This document shows, in pieces, positions 9,132 through 16,122 of a stretch of 50,815 nt of DNA. A program made the position numbers and the translations under genes. This stretch comes from Pseudomonadota bacterium. GTDB taxonomy: Bacteria > Pseudomonadota > Gammaproteobacteria > Steroidobacterales > Woeseiaceae. Positions within the stretch are counted from its first letter, which is position 1; every line of letters begins with the position of its first letter. The DNA lies in the NCBI GenBank assembly GCA_022572185.1, contig JACZWL010000021.1:1-50815 (forward strand), in the 5' to 3' direction. The notes under the pieces were generated by a model. It made no database searches, was not told the origin of the DNA, and saw nothing but the letters and a program-made list of their open reading frames with translations.

Positions 9132-9851
9132 TTACGGGCGTTTGCCGCTAAAGCGAACCGCCTGATCCATGCTCATCACGCCGGAAACGCCGCCGACCTC
9201 CGCTGTGTCGCTGATATACAGCTCGACTTCATGTTCTGCGACGATTTCGCCGCCGACCCGTGATCCGGGGCCGATGATGATCTTCGGCTTACGCGACTTG
9301 TTTTTGCCCGAATTGCCTGGTTTCTCGATCGTCAGATTGCCGTGCAAGTTTGCGCCCTCCTTAAGCGATACATCACCGTTGACGGTGGACAGATTGCCCC
9401 TGATTTCCGCGCCGGTGATCTTGATCTCGCCGTTTACGTTGCTGACGTCCTCACTGACCGTGCTGCCGGAAGCGATGCCGATTTTGCCGTTGACGACCGA
9501 TACTTCTCCCTCGATCGTGACGTTTACGCCGATTCGAATGGTGCCGTTGACGCTGCCAATGTCTTGGGCCTTGACGCCAGCGGCTACTTTGACACTGCCA
9601 TTGACGGTTTCGGCGTCCTCGATCACTGCATTTTCGCCAATGCGGATCGAGCCATTGACGGTCTCGAGATCGCCCGTGACGGTGGCTCCGCTACCGACAG
9701 TGATGCTGCCGTTGACGGTTGATGCGCCCTCAGCCTGGCTGTTGGCGCCAATATCGATACTCTTGTTCATGCCCAGCGCATGTCCCGGCGCCATGATCAA
9801 GAGTGACAGCAGGCCGGCGGCGAGCGATGCGATTCTGAGGTTCTTGGTCAT
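9132..9851 (-). CDS. Exported protein of tandem VNG repeats (beta-solenoid-like)
   Basis: A 239-residue protein with an N-terminal signal peptide (hydrophobic LAAGLLSLLIMAPGHALG). About residues 44-165 consist of seven consecutive 18-19 residue units, each starting (T/S/V/N)VNG(S/T/K/E/D)(I/V) and followed by an alternating hydrophobic pattern. This suggests one beta-solenoid coil per unit, comparable with bactofilin or polymer-forming domains. A basic linker GKNKSRKPK separates a C-terminal part containing IIIGPGSRVGGEIVAEHEVELY. An AGGA ribosome-binding site precedes the ATG. It probably acts in the periplasm or at the envelope as a structural or scaffold protein. No enzymatic motif is visible. 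Confidence 0.75.
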   Translation of the reverse strand: MTKNLRIASLAAGLLSLLIMAPGHALGMNKSIDIGANSQAEGASTVNGSITVGSGATVTGDLETVNGSIRIGENAVIEDAETVNGSVKVAAGVKAQDIGSVNGTIRIGVNVTIEGEVSVVNGKIGIASGSTVSEDVSNVNGEIKITGAEIRGNLSTVNGDVSLKEGANLHGNLTIEKPGNSGKNKSRKPKIIIGPGSRVGGEIVAEHEVELYISDTAEVGGVSGVMSMDQAVRFSGKRP

Positions 9852-9935
9852 ATGAATTTCCTGATATGTTGATTAAGGTGTCGCGGCTTCATCGCTCTCG
9901 GACATCCTGTCCGCCGCGATATTTGTGCGTCCCTG

Positions 9936-9957
9936 CACGGCAAGCCGCTCCTACAAA
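9936..9957. repeat. REP-like half element
   Basis: GGCAAGCCGCTCCTACAAAC, read on the other strand as TGTAGGAGCGGCTTGCC, is a typical REP-type sequence. It lies in the 255-bp intergenic region between the divergent VNG-repeat and ABC-transporter genes. I see no gene in that region. Confidence 0.55.
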
Positions 9958-10106
9958 CGGAGGGCCTGCCGTCCCAATTCTGTTATTTGATACCACCTGG
10001 CGCAAAAAGGTTGGAATCAAAGGTTGATTTTCTATGCCCTTATCCGGCCACAGGGTAACCTTAGGCACTTCCCGATAGACAATGCACTCTTGGTTTGGGC
10101 AACGGC

Positions 10107-10991
10107 ATGGAAATCGCTCTGGAAGCGCGACATCTGGTAAAACAGTACCCTGGCGTGCTGGCGGTCGACGATGTCAGCTTCGAAGTGCGTGCAGGTACTT
10201 GTTTCGGCCTGCTGGGGCCAAATGGCGCCGGCAAAACAACCACGGTCGAAATCATGGAGGGCGTGACTCCTGCCACATCGGGCGAGGTCTATTATTTCGG
10301 CAGCCCAGCGGGCAACAAGTTCCGTGAGGAAGCCGGGATTCAGTTTCAGAACACGGCACTCCAGGATTACCTGACGGTTCGCGAGACTCTGCAGATGTTT
10401 CAGAGTCTGTACGACCGCCAGGCAGACCTGGAGCATATTATCCGCGAATGCTCACTCGAAGAGCTTCAGGATCGGGACAATCGCAAGCTGTCAGGCGGAC
10501 AGCGCCAGCGCCTGTTTCTTGCCGTTGCCCTGGTCAACAAGCCGCGGCTCGTCTTTCTGGACGAACCCACCACCGGACTGGACCCGCAGGCACGGAGAAA
10601 CTTCTGGGATCTCGTCAACCGGATTCGGTCAGACGGTACGACGATCATTCTGACCACGCACTACATGGATGAAGCACAAATACTTTGCGATGAAATCGCC
10701 ATCATGGATTTCGGAAAAATAATCATCCGCGGCAGCCCTGCCGAGCTGCTGCGGCAACGGTATCAGAACGTGATTATCGAACTGCCGCTGGAAGATGTCA
10801 GCGGTGACCTTCAAAGCATCGATCACCGCGTACTGGAGTCGCAAGGCGTCATCGAGATTAGCACCAACGACGTTAACTCGAGCCTGCAGGCGTTAGCGAC
10901 GCATGTAACCGGCCTGAACCGCCTTAAGATTCGTCAACCGAATCTCGAGGATCTTTTTCTCGAGCTCACGGGCCATTCATTGCGCGCCTGA
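10107..10991 (+). CDS. ABC-2 type exporter, ATP-binding protein
   Basis: A 294-residue ABC ATPase. Walker A is GPNGAGKTT, the Q-loop follows at QFQNTALQDYLTV, the signature is LSGGQRQR, Walker B is LVFLDEPTTGLD and the H-loop is ILTTHYMDEA. The DrrA/CcmA-like architecture and the C-terminal NLEDLFLELTG are typical of ABC-2 exporters of drugs, lipids or polysaccharides. The frame opens at a TTG at 10095, but the ATG at 10107 is preferred. The permease follows 41 bp downstream, so these form a two-component half-transporter set. The substrate is not identifiable. Confidence 0.92.
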   Translation: MEIALEARHLVKQYPGVLAVDDVSFEVRAGTCFGLLGPNGAGKTTTVEIMEGVTPATSGEVYYFGSPAGNKFREEAGIQFQNTALQDYLTVRETLQMFQSLYDRQADLEHIIRECSLEELQDRDNRKLSGGQRQRLFLAVALVNKPRLVFLDEPTTGLDPQARRNFWDLVNRIRSDGTTIILTTHYMDEAQILCDEIAIMDFGKIIIRGSPAELLRQRYQNVIIELPLEDVSGDLQSIDHRVLESQGVIEISTNDVNSSLQALATHVTGLNRLKIRQPNLEDLFLELTGHSLRA

Positions 10992-11032
10992 ACCAGGTCG
11001 TCCAACAAGTCAGGGAACCGATAAGACCGCGT

Positions 11033-12058
11033 ATGCTAAAACGAATTCTTGCCATATTTCGCGCCAGAAACCTGGAATTCATGCGTGACCGCAGCTCTCT
11101 GAGCTGGAACATAATTCTGCCGGTCATGTTGATGTTCGGCCTGTCATTTATCTTCGGCGGTGGAGACAGGACACAATACACCGTCGGTGTTTTGCAATCG
11201 GGGCAGCAACTGGAAACGGGCCTGCACCCGTTTCTCGACACCAGATATATTCGTTTTGTCGTTATCAGCAACGAGGAAGATGGTTTTAGAAAAATTGCCC
11301 GGCATCAGCTCGATCTCCTGGTGCAGTTCGATGAGCCACGCCGCTACTGGATAAACCCTGACTCGCCGAAGGGCTATTTCGTCGAATTCGCGCTTTTGCA
11401 GTCCGCTGACCCGGCCAGCTATGGCTTGAAAAAATCTCAGATTACGGGCGACGCAGTGCGTTACGTCGACTGGGTATTGCCGGGCATCCTCGGCATGAAC
11501 ATGATGTTTAGTTGCCTGTTTGGCGTTGGTTACGTCGTCGTTCGTTATCGCAAGAACGGGTTTCTCAAACGTCTGCGCGCGACACCGCTGCGTGCAATCG
11601 AGTTCGTCATCGCGCAAGTTGCGTCGCGGCTCATGCTGATTTTGCTCATCACCAGTTTCGTCTATGCAGGCACGAAATACTTTCTCGATACGCGTATGGA
11701 CGGCTCTTATCTGGTTCTTTTTCTGATTGCGTTTGTCGGTGCCATCGCATTACTCTCGATGGGCCTTCTTGTTGCAGCGCGGATTACGAGCGAAGAGCTC
11801 GCGGGTGGGTTGCTGAATCTCATAACGTGGCCGATGATGCTTTTGTCGGGTGTCTGGTTTTCGCTTGAAGGCGCAGACGCCTGGGTGCGCCAGGTCGCGA
11901 AGATCTTTCCTCTGACCCACATCCTCGATTCGGCACGTGCCGTAATGCTCGACGGCGCTACGCTGGTCGATGTTGCACCTGCACTCATTTCATTGTCGGT
12001 AATGAGTTTGGTTTTCTTAGGACTGGGGGCGGCCATGTTTCGTTGGCGCCCGCGCTGA
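11033..12058 (+). CDS. ABC-2 type exporter, permease protein
   Basis: A 341-residue integral membrane protein of the ABC-2 family. It has an N-terminal transmembrane helix (NIILPVMLMFGLSFIFGG), a periplasmic domain of about 150 residues, then five hydrophobic helices from about residue 155. LKRLRATPLRAIEFVIAQV is the usual cytosolic coupling segment, and LLSGVWFSLEGADAWVRQVAKIFPLTHILD is the family's signature C-terminal loop. It partners the ATPase encoded just upstream. The next gene, tatD, starts 14 bp later and may share the transcript. Confidence 0.9.
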   Translation: MLKRILAIFRARNLEFMRDRSSLSWNIILPVMLMFGLSFIFGGGDRTQYTVGVLQSGQQLETGLHPFLDTRYIRFVVISNEEDGFRKIARHQLDLLVQFDEPRRYWINPDSPKGYFVEFALLQSADPASYGLKKSQITGDAVRYVDWVLPGILGMNMMFSCLFGVGYVVVRYRKNGFLKRLRATPLRAIEFVIAQVASRLMLILLITSFVYAGTKYFLDTRMDGSYLVLFLIAFVGAIALLSMGLLVAARITSEELAGGLLNLITWPMMLLSGVWFSLEGADAWVRQVAKIFPLTHILDSARAVMLDGATLVDVAPALISLSVMSLVFLGLGAAMFRWRPR

Positions 12059-12072
12059 TACTCTGATATCCG

Positions 12073-12870
12073 ATGACTGATCACCTTGTTGATATCGGCG
12101 CAAATCTGACGCACGACAGTTTCGATGATGATCGCGAGCAAGTGATTGAGCGAGCCGCAGATGCCGGTGTCACACGCATCATCGTCACAGGATCCAGCGG
12201 ACAAAGCAGTCAGGACGCACTGGCGCTTTCGAAGTCCAGACCCGGCCAACTGTTTTCGACCGCAGGTATCCACCCACATCATGCGAGTGACTATTCTCCG
12301 GCTCTCCAGGCAACGCTGGCCGGGCTGTTGCGAGAGGATGCGGTGGTTGCCGTTGGCGAGTGCGGCCTTGACTACTTCCGTAATTTTTCGCCACGGGATG
12401 CACAGCGGAACGCGTTTCAATGCCAGCTCGAGCTTGCGGTGGAGTGCGGTCTTCCTGTCTTCCTGCACCAGCGAGATGCGCACAATGACTTCATTGAAAT
12501 ACTGAAGCCGATGATCGACAAGATTTCGGCAGGCGTGGCACATTGTTTTACGGGTGATCGCGACGCGCTTCACGACTGTTTGTCCATGGGGCTTTATATA
12601 GGCGTAACCGGATGGATTTGCGACGAGCGTCGTGGGAAAACACTGCAGGAAATCGTTTCAGATATTCCTTTGGATCGCCTGATGATCGAGACCGATGCGC
12701 CTTATCTGCTGCCGCGAACGCTGCACCAGAAACCAAAGACGCGCCGTAATGAGCCCATGCACCTGACTGAAGTGCTAAGGGTTGTCGCCGAGGCGATGCA
12801 GGAATCGGAAATGACAGTCGCGCAGGCGACGACAGCCAACGCGGAGCGTTTCTTCGGGCTCCAGCCCTGA
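12073..12870 (+). CDS. tatD: 3'-5' ssDNA/RNA exonuclease TatD
   Basis: A metal-dependent TIM-barrel nuclease of 265 residues involved in DNA repair and RNA quality control. It resembles E. coli TatD itself rather than YcfH or YjjV: it starts VDIGANLTHDSF instead of carrying the HxH motif, and shows STAGIHPHHAS, VGECGLDYFRNFSP, VAHCFTGDRDA, GITGWICDERRGKTL and IETDAPYLLPR. It ends 34 bp before the target duplication of MITE copy 1. Confidence 0.93.
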   Translation: MTDHLVDIGANLTHDSFDDDREQVIERAADAGVTRIIVTGSSGQSSQDALALSKSRPGQLFSTAGIHPHHASDYSPALQATLAGLLREDAVVAVGECGLDYFRNFSPRDAQRNAFQCQLELAVECGLPVFLHQRDAHNDFIEILKPMIDKISAGVAHCFTGDRDALHDCLSMGLYIGVTGWICDERRGKTLQEIVSDIPLDRLMIETDAPYLLPRTLHQKPKTRRNEPMHLTEVLRVVAEAMQESEMTVAQATTANAERFFGLQP

Positions 12871-12913
12871 TGTTTCAGAAACGGGGGCGGACCCCATGGG
12901 ATACGTTCCACAT

Positions 12914-13139
12914 CAGTGCTGTCCCATAAGAGATTACATCATTGACTGGATCGCAGTGGTAGCAAGGGCTTCCGATGGGGTGAATCATGACGGACATGAA
13001 TTGCCAGCCTTCACTCTGAGACACGCCGCAAGTACATCCGTGTAGGCTCGGGGCCCGCATCCCTGCGGGCCACGGTCTCAAACTGAAGGCTGGCAACCCA
13101 TGTCCTTGATCGTCGTACTCGGTTTATGGGACAGCAGTG
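12914..13139 (+). mobile_element. MITE-like non-autonomous element, copy 1
   Basis: A 226-bp element with 16-bp terminal inverted repeats CAGTGCTGTCCCATAA and TTATGGGACAGCAGTG (one mismatch). It is flanked by a perfect 9-bp direct repeat GTTCCACAT at 12905-12913 and 13140-13148, the hallmark of a target-site duplication. Inside, 12993-13104 form a long imperfect hairpin whose tip is the perfect stem GGCCCGCA/TGCGGGCC (13052-13071). There is no credible coding region. The left 60 bp between terminus and hairpin are unpaired but conserved in copy 2. It sits between convergent tatD and the NERD gene; the right duplication ends one base before the NERD stop codon. Confidence 0.9.
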
Positions 13140-13148
13140 GTTCCACAT

Positions 13149-13757
13149 CTATAGTCGTTTCCTTCTCGAACGCCGGCCGGATTGGGCAGTCTCCGCCCTC
13201 TCACGAATAAGGTCCCAATGAGGCTTGAAAGCCTTGACCTTCACTTTGGCCACCGGCCTGTCCTTTTCATCAAACTCCTTGAGCAGGCTGTCGAGTGTAC
13301 AGACCAGACCGGGCACCCCCTTGGTGAATTCGGCGCCATCGAGGAACAAAACACGGCCGGTCACTGGCACCTGCCGAACAATCTGACGCACGGCGGCGAT
13401 GCGATCGTATAGCCCATGTTGTGGATTGGCGAAAGTAAAACGATGGTCATCGCTGATAACCGTCCAATCCTGCATCTTGTCGCTGCCGAACACAGAGCCG
13501 CTGACTTCTTTGATATCGACGATGAGCAGTCCCTCGGACGTCAGCAAGAGATGATCAATCTGGATCTCACCTATGTCGGCACTTGGAATAATGAGCCCGT
13601 CAATGCGGTCAAACGCGATCGCGCCAAGCACTTTTGTCAGCCTGCGCGCTTGTCTGTAGCGCCGCTGATAAACGGCGAGCAGCGCCAGCAGCAATACGAC
13701 CAGCAGCAGGGCAAGCAGATAGTTTCCGAGCGAAGCGGCGGGAAGGAAGTCACTCAT
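13149..13757 (-). CDS. NERD-domain membrane-anchored protein
   Basis: A 202-residue protein. It has one N-terminal transmembrane helix (about residues 11-28, NYLLALLLVVLLLALLAV), a basic stretch, then a NERD (nuclease-related) domain. That domain is recognised by IGEIQIDHLLLTSEGLLIVDIKEVSGSVFG, which resembles the D...(D/E)xK core of restriction-type nucleases, and by the following W and FANPQHGLYDRIAAVR. The C-terminus is strongly basic (SGRRSRRKRL). It follows thrC by 39 bp on the same strand and may be read through from the thr operon. The function of single-NERD proteins is not established. Confidence 0.8.
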   Translation of the reverse strand: MSDFLPAASLGNYLLALLLVVLLLALLAVYQRRYRQARRLTKVLGAIAFDRIDGLIIPSADIGEIQIDHLLLTSEGLLIVDIKEVSGSVFGSDKMQDWTVISDDHRFTFANPQHGLYDRIAAVRQIVRQVPVTGRVLFLDGAEFTKGVPGLVCTLDSLLKEFDEKDRPVAKVKVKAFKPHWDLIRERAETAQSGRRSRRKRL

Positions 13758-13796
13758 CGTCCAGGGTTTCCGTGTCCGGACAGGAATCAGGTGACA

Positions 13797-15134
13797 CTAT
13801 TTATCGCCCGGCGGCACATCGCCGTCAAGACAAAATCGATCATGAAGCGCCTTCTTGAACGAGCTCATGTCGGCGGTGATCGATACCGACCGGCTCGGCT
13901 TCGACTGGATTTCCTGCAGGGGATCCGGTAGCGGCACTACATCGCCGATCAATGGTTCGACGATCAGTTCGAATTTCGCAGCGTGTGCAGTGGCGACGAT
14001 GATCCAGTCGTTGGCATCTTTCACCGCCTGACTCAACTGTTGATAAGCATAAGTTGCCGTGGCCGTGTGCGGGCAGATCGCGAAACCGAATGCGGCATAG
14101 TTCTGTCTGATTTGCTGTTCAATATTCTCATCGCTGGCCGTAAAGACCTGGATATGCTTCTTAAGAGCATCTGCGTCACCCAGCAAGTCTCTCAAACGTT
14201 CCATGTTGCTTGGATTGCCGACATCCATTGCCGACGCGAGCGTTGGAATGCTTGCCCGCGGCGCCCATTCCGAGCCGGCAAGATAGTCGGCGATTATCCG
14301 GTTTGCATTTGTTGCAAGAACGATCTCGCCGATCGGCAGACCCATTTCCCGGGTCATGATGCAGGCGAATGCATTACCCAGATTGCCCGTCGGCACAATG
14401 AATCCGGGTCTTCGGCCTGTCTCACGCCAGTGCCGCAGGCTGGTTGCCGCGTAATAGGTGCATTGTGGCAAAAGCCGCCCAATGTTGATGCTGTTCGCGG
14501 AGCTGAAGCGATACTGCTCGCAGAGTGATTGGTCCGCCATAGCCGACTTGACGAGCGTCTGACAGTCGTCAAAGGAACCCTGCACGGCGAGCGACAATAC
14601 GTTGTCGCCCCAGCAGGTCAGTTGATGGGCCTGGCGTTCCGATACCCGACCGTCAGGAAAAAGTACCACGACGTGAATGCCGGGACGCTCGTCAAACGCC
14701 GCTGCAACGGCTCCGCCCGTATCACCCGACGTTGCAACGAGAACGGTCAGTGGCGTTGCCGCCTCTTGCTCGAGCCGGCAAAGACACGCCGCCAGGAATC
14801 TTGCTCCAACGTCCTTAAACGCTGCAGTCGGGCCATGGAAGAGTTCGAGTAGCTCCGCTCTGCCAGTAGCGAACGGCAAACGGGTCAGCGGCAGCGGAAA
14901 AGCAAATGTCTCCAGTAAAATGCTATCCAGCTCGTCAGCAAGCCGGGACCCTTCGAAGAACGGCGTCAGCAGAATTTTCGCGATGTCGAGCACGGAATCA
15001 GCGCCGTCAAAATCATCCGTGTGGAATTGCGGCAGCACGTCAGGAACGAAGAGCCCGCCATCGGCAGCGATGCCGCTTATAAGTGCCTCGTCGAGAGTTT
15101 GCGCCATAGCACCGCGGGTGCTGCGGAATTTCAT
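13797..15134 (-). CDS. thrC: Threonine synthase
   Basis: A PLP enzyme of 445 residues that converts O-phosphohomoserine to threonine, the last step of the pathway encoded here. The PLP lysine lies in GPTAAFKDVGARFLA, and VATSGDTGGAVAAAF is the phosphate-binding loop. The ATG at 15132-15134 overlaps the thrB stop codon in an ATGA arrangement and begins MKFRSTRG, as in E. coli-type ThrC. The longer upstream frame lies inside thrB and is not real. Confidence 0.95.
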   Translation of the reverse strand: MKFRSTRGAMAQTLDEALISGIAADGGLFVPDVLPQFHTDDFDGADSVLDIAKILLTPFFEGSRLADELDSILLETFAFPLPLTRLPFATGRAELLELFHGPTAAFKDVGARFLAACLCRLEQEAATPLTVLVATSGDTGGAVAAAFDERPGIHVVVLFPDGRVSERQAHQLTCWGDNVLSLAVQGSFDDCQTLVKSAMADQSLCEQYRFSSANSINIGRLLPQCTYYAATSLRHWRETGRRPGFIVPTGNLGNAFACIMTREMGLPIGEIVLATNANRIIADYLAGSEWAPRASIPTLASAMDVGNPSNMERLRDLLGDADALKKHIQVFTASDENIEQQIRQNYAAFGFAICPHTATATYAYQQLSQAVKDANDWIIVATAHAAKFELIVEPLIGDVVPLPDPLQEIQSKPSRSVSITADMSSFKKALHDRFCLDGDVPPGDK

Positions 15135-16084
15135 TGACTGTCTTCCACGTGCGCGCCGGGCGCTGTCATCGGGCTGACCCAGGACTGGCATTCGATGCCA
15201 CTGCTGCGGCAAGCCTGTTCCATTGCAGATGCGACATGGGGCGCGTTTGAATCCATGCACAATGCGAAAATACTCGGTCCGCTGCCCGACAGAGACGCGC
15301 CGAGCGCATCTGCCTTCATGGCGGCTTCTTTGACAGCGTCAAAGCACGCGACCGCCGCGGAGCGTTGTGGTTCGATGATGACGTCGTGAAAACTCTGGCG
15401 AATCAACGCATGATCGTCAGCTGCACATCCGGTGATGAAGCCGGCCAGGTAGGCCTGTTGTGACAGCCATTGCTCCAGCGTGTATCCCTTGGCAAGGCTG
15501 CGTCGTGCCTTCGCCGTATCTAGCTGCATTTCGGGATGGAGCAGAACGCTCGATACCCCGGTGGGCGTCTTGATCTGCATCATCCTCGGTAGCAAAACGG
15601 CCGGGCAAAGTACGAGACCGCCCATCAGGCTCGGCGCAACATTGTCGGCGTGCAGGCCGCCACTCGCGTACTTTTCGCCCTCCAGCGCGAATGGCAGGAG
15701 TTGTTCATGCGGAAGCGATTCCGGCAACAGGGCGTTTACCGCGACGACGGCGGCCACGGCGGATGCTGCCGAACCGCCCATGCCTGACTGCAGCGGAACG
15801 CCCTTGCGAAGGAGCAATTCAATGCCAGTCGAATCACCGTGCGCTTGCCAAAGTGCCCGGGCCGCAATTGAGGCCGTATTCTGATCCGGCTCGGTGGAAA
15901 GAGACGGGTGGACTTCGCCGTCGAGGCCGCGAACCTCGGCGATGCTGATACCTGCTGTACCAGTACGTTTTGCCGTTACGCGGTCCCCAACGCCGGCAAG
16001 CGCGAGACCCAACATGTCGAAGCCGACGCAGACATTGCCGATCGAGCCTGGCGCAAAAGCAGTAACCATTGAAGCATCGCTCAT
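15131..16084 (-). CDS. thrB: Homoserine kinase
   Basis: A GHMP-family kinase of 317 residues that phosphorylates homoserine. FAPGSIGNVCVGFDMLG is the N-terminal GHMP segment, PLQSGMGGSAASAVAAV the ATP-binding glycine/serine loop, and LGASLSGSGPSIFAL the C-terminal motif. It is separated from thrA by 34 bp occupied by a short palindromic repeat, and it overlaps thrC by 4 bp. Confidence 0.95.
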   Translation of the reverse strand: MSDASMVTAFAPGSIGNVCVGFDMLGLALAGVGDRVTAKRTGTAGISIAEVRGLDGEVHPSLSTEPDQNTASIAARALWQAHGDSTGIELLLRKGVPLQSGMGGSAASAVAAVVAVNALLPESLPHEQLLPFALEGEKYASGGLHADNVAPSLMGGLVLCPAVLLPRMMQIKTPTGVSSVLLHPEMQLDTAKARRSLAKGYTLEQWLSQQAYLAGFITGCAADDHALIRQSFHDVIIEPQRSAAVACFDAVKEAAMKADALGASLSGSGPSIFALCMDSNAPHVASAMEQACRSSGIECQSWVSPMTAPGAHVEDSQ

Positions 16085-16091
16085 CTTTGCC

Positions 16092-16122
16092 GTCCAACAA
16101 GGCTATATTGATGGACCACTAG
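16092..16122 (-). repeat. Short palindromic repeat, copy b (thrA/thrB junction)
   Basis: In the sense of the thr operon the sequence is CTAGTGGTCC, the 17-nt loop ATCAATATAGCCTTGTT, then GGAC. The inner stem GTCCA/TGGAC occupies 16112-16116 and 16092-16096. The TAG in the leading CTAG is the thrA stop codon (16119-16121). The element fills almost the whole thrA-thrB gap. Confidence 0.75.

Noticed and set aside
9132-9851. Open frames of 126 and 228 codons on the plus strand across the VNG-repeat gene
   Set aside because: They mirror the repeat structure and base composition of the real gene on the minus strand and have no signal peptide or ribosome-binding site of their own.
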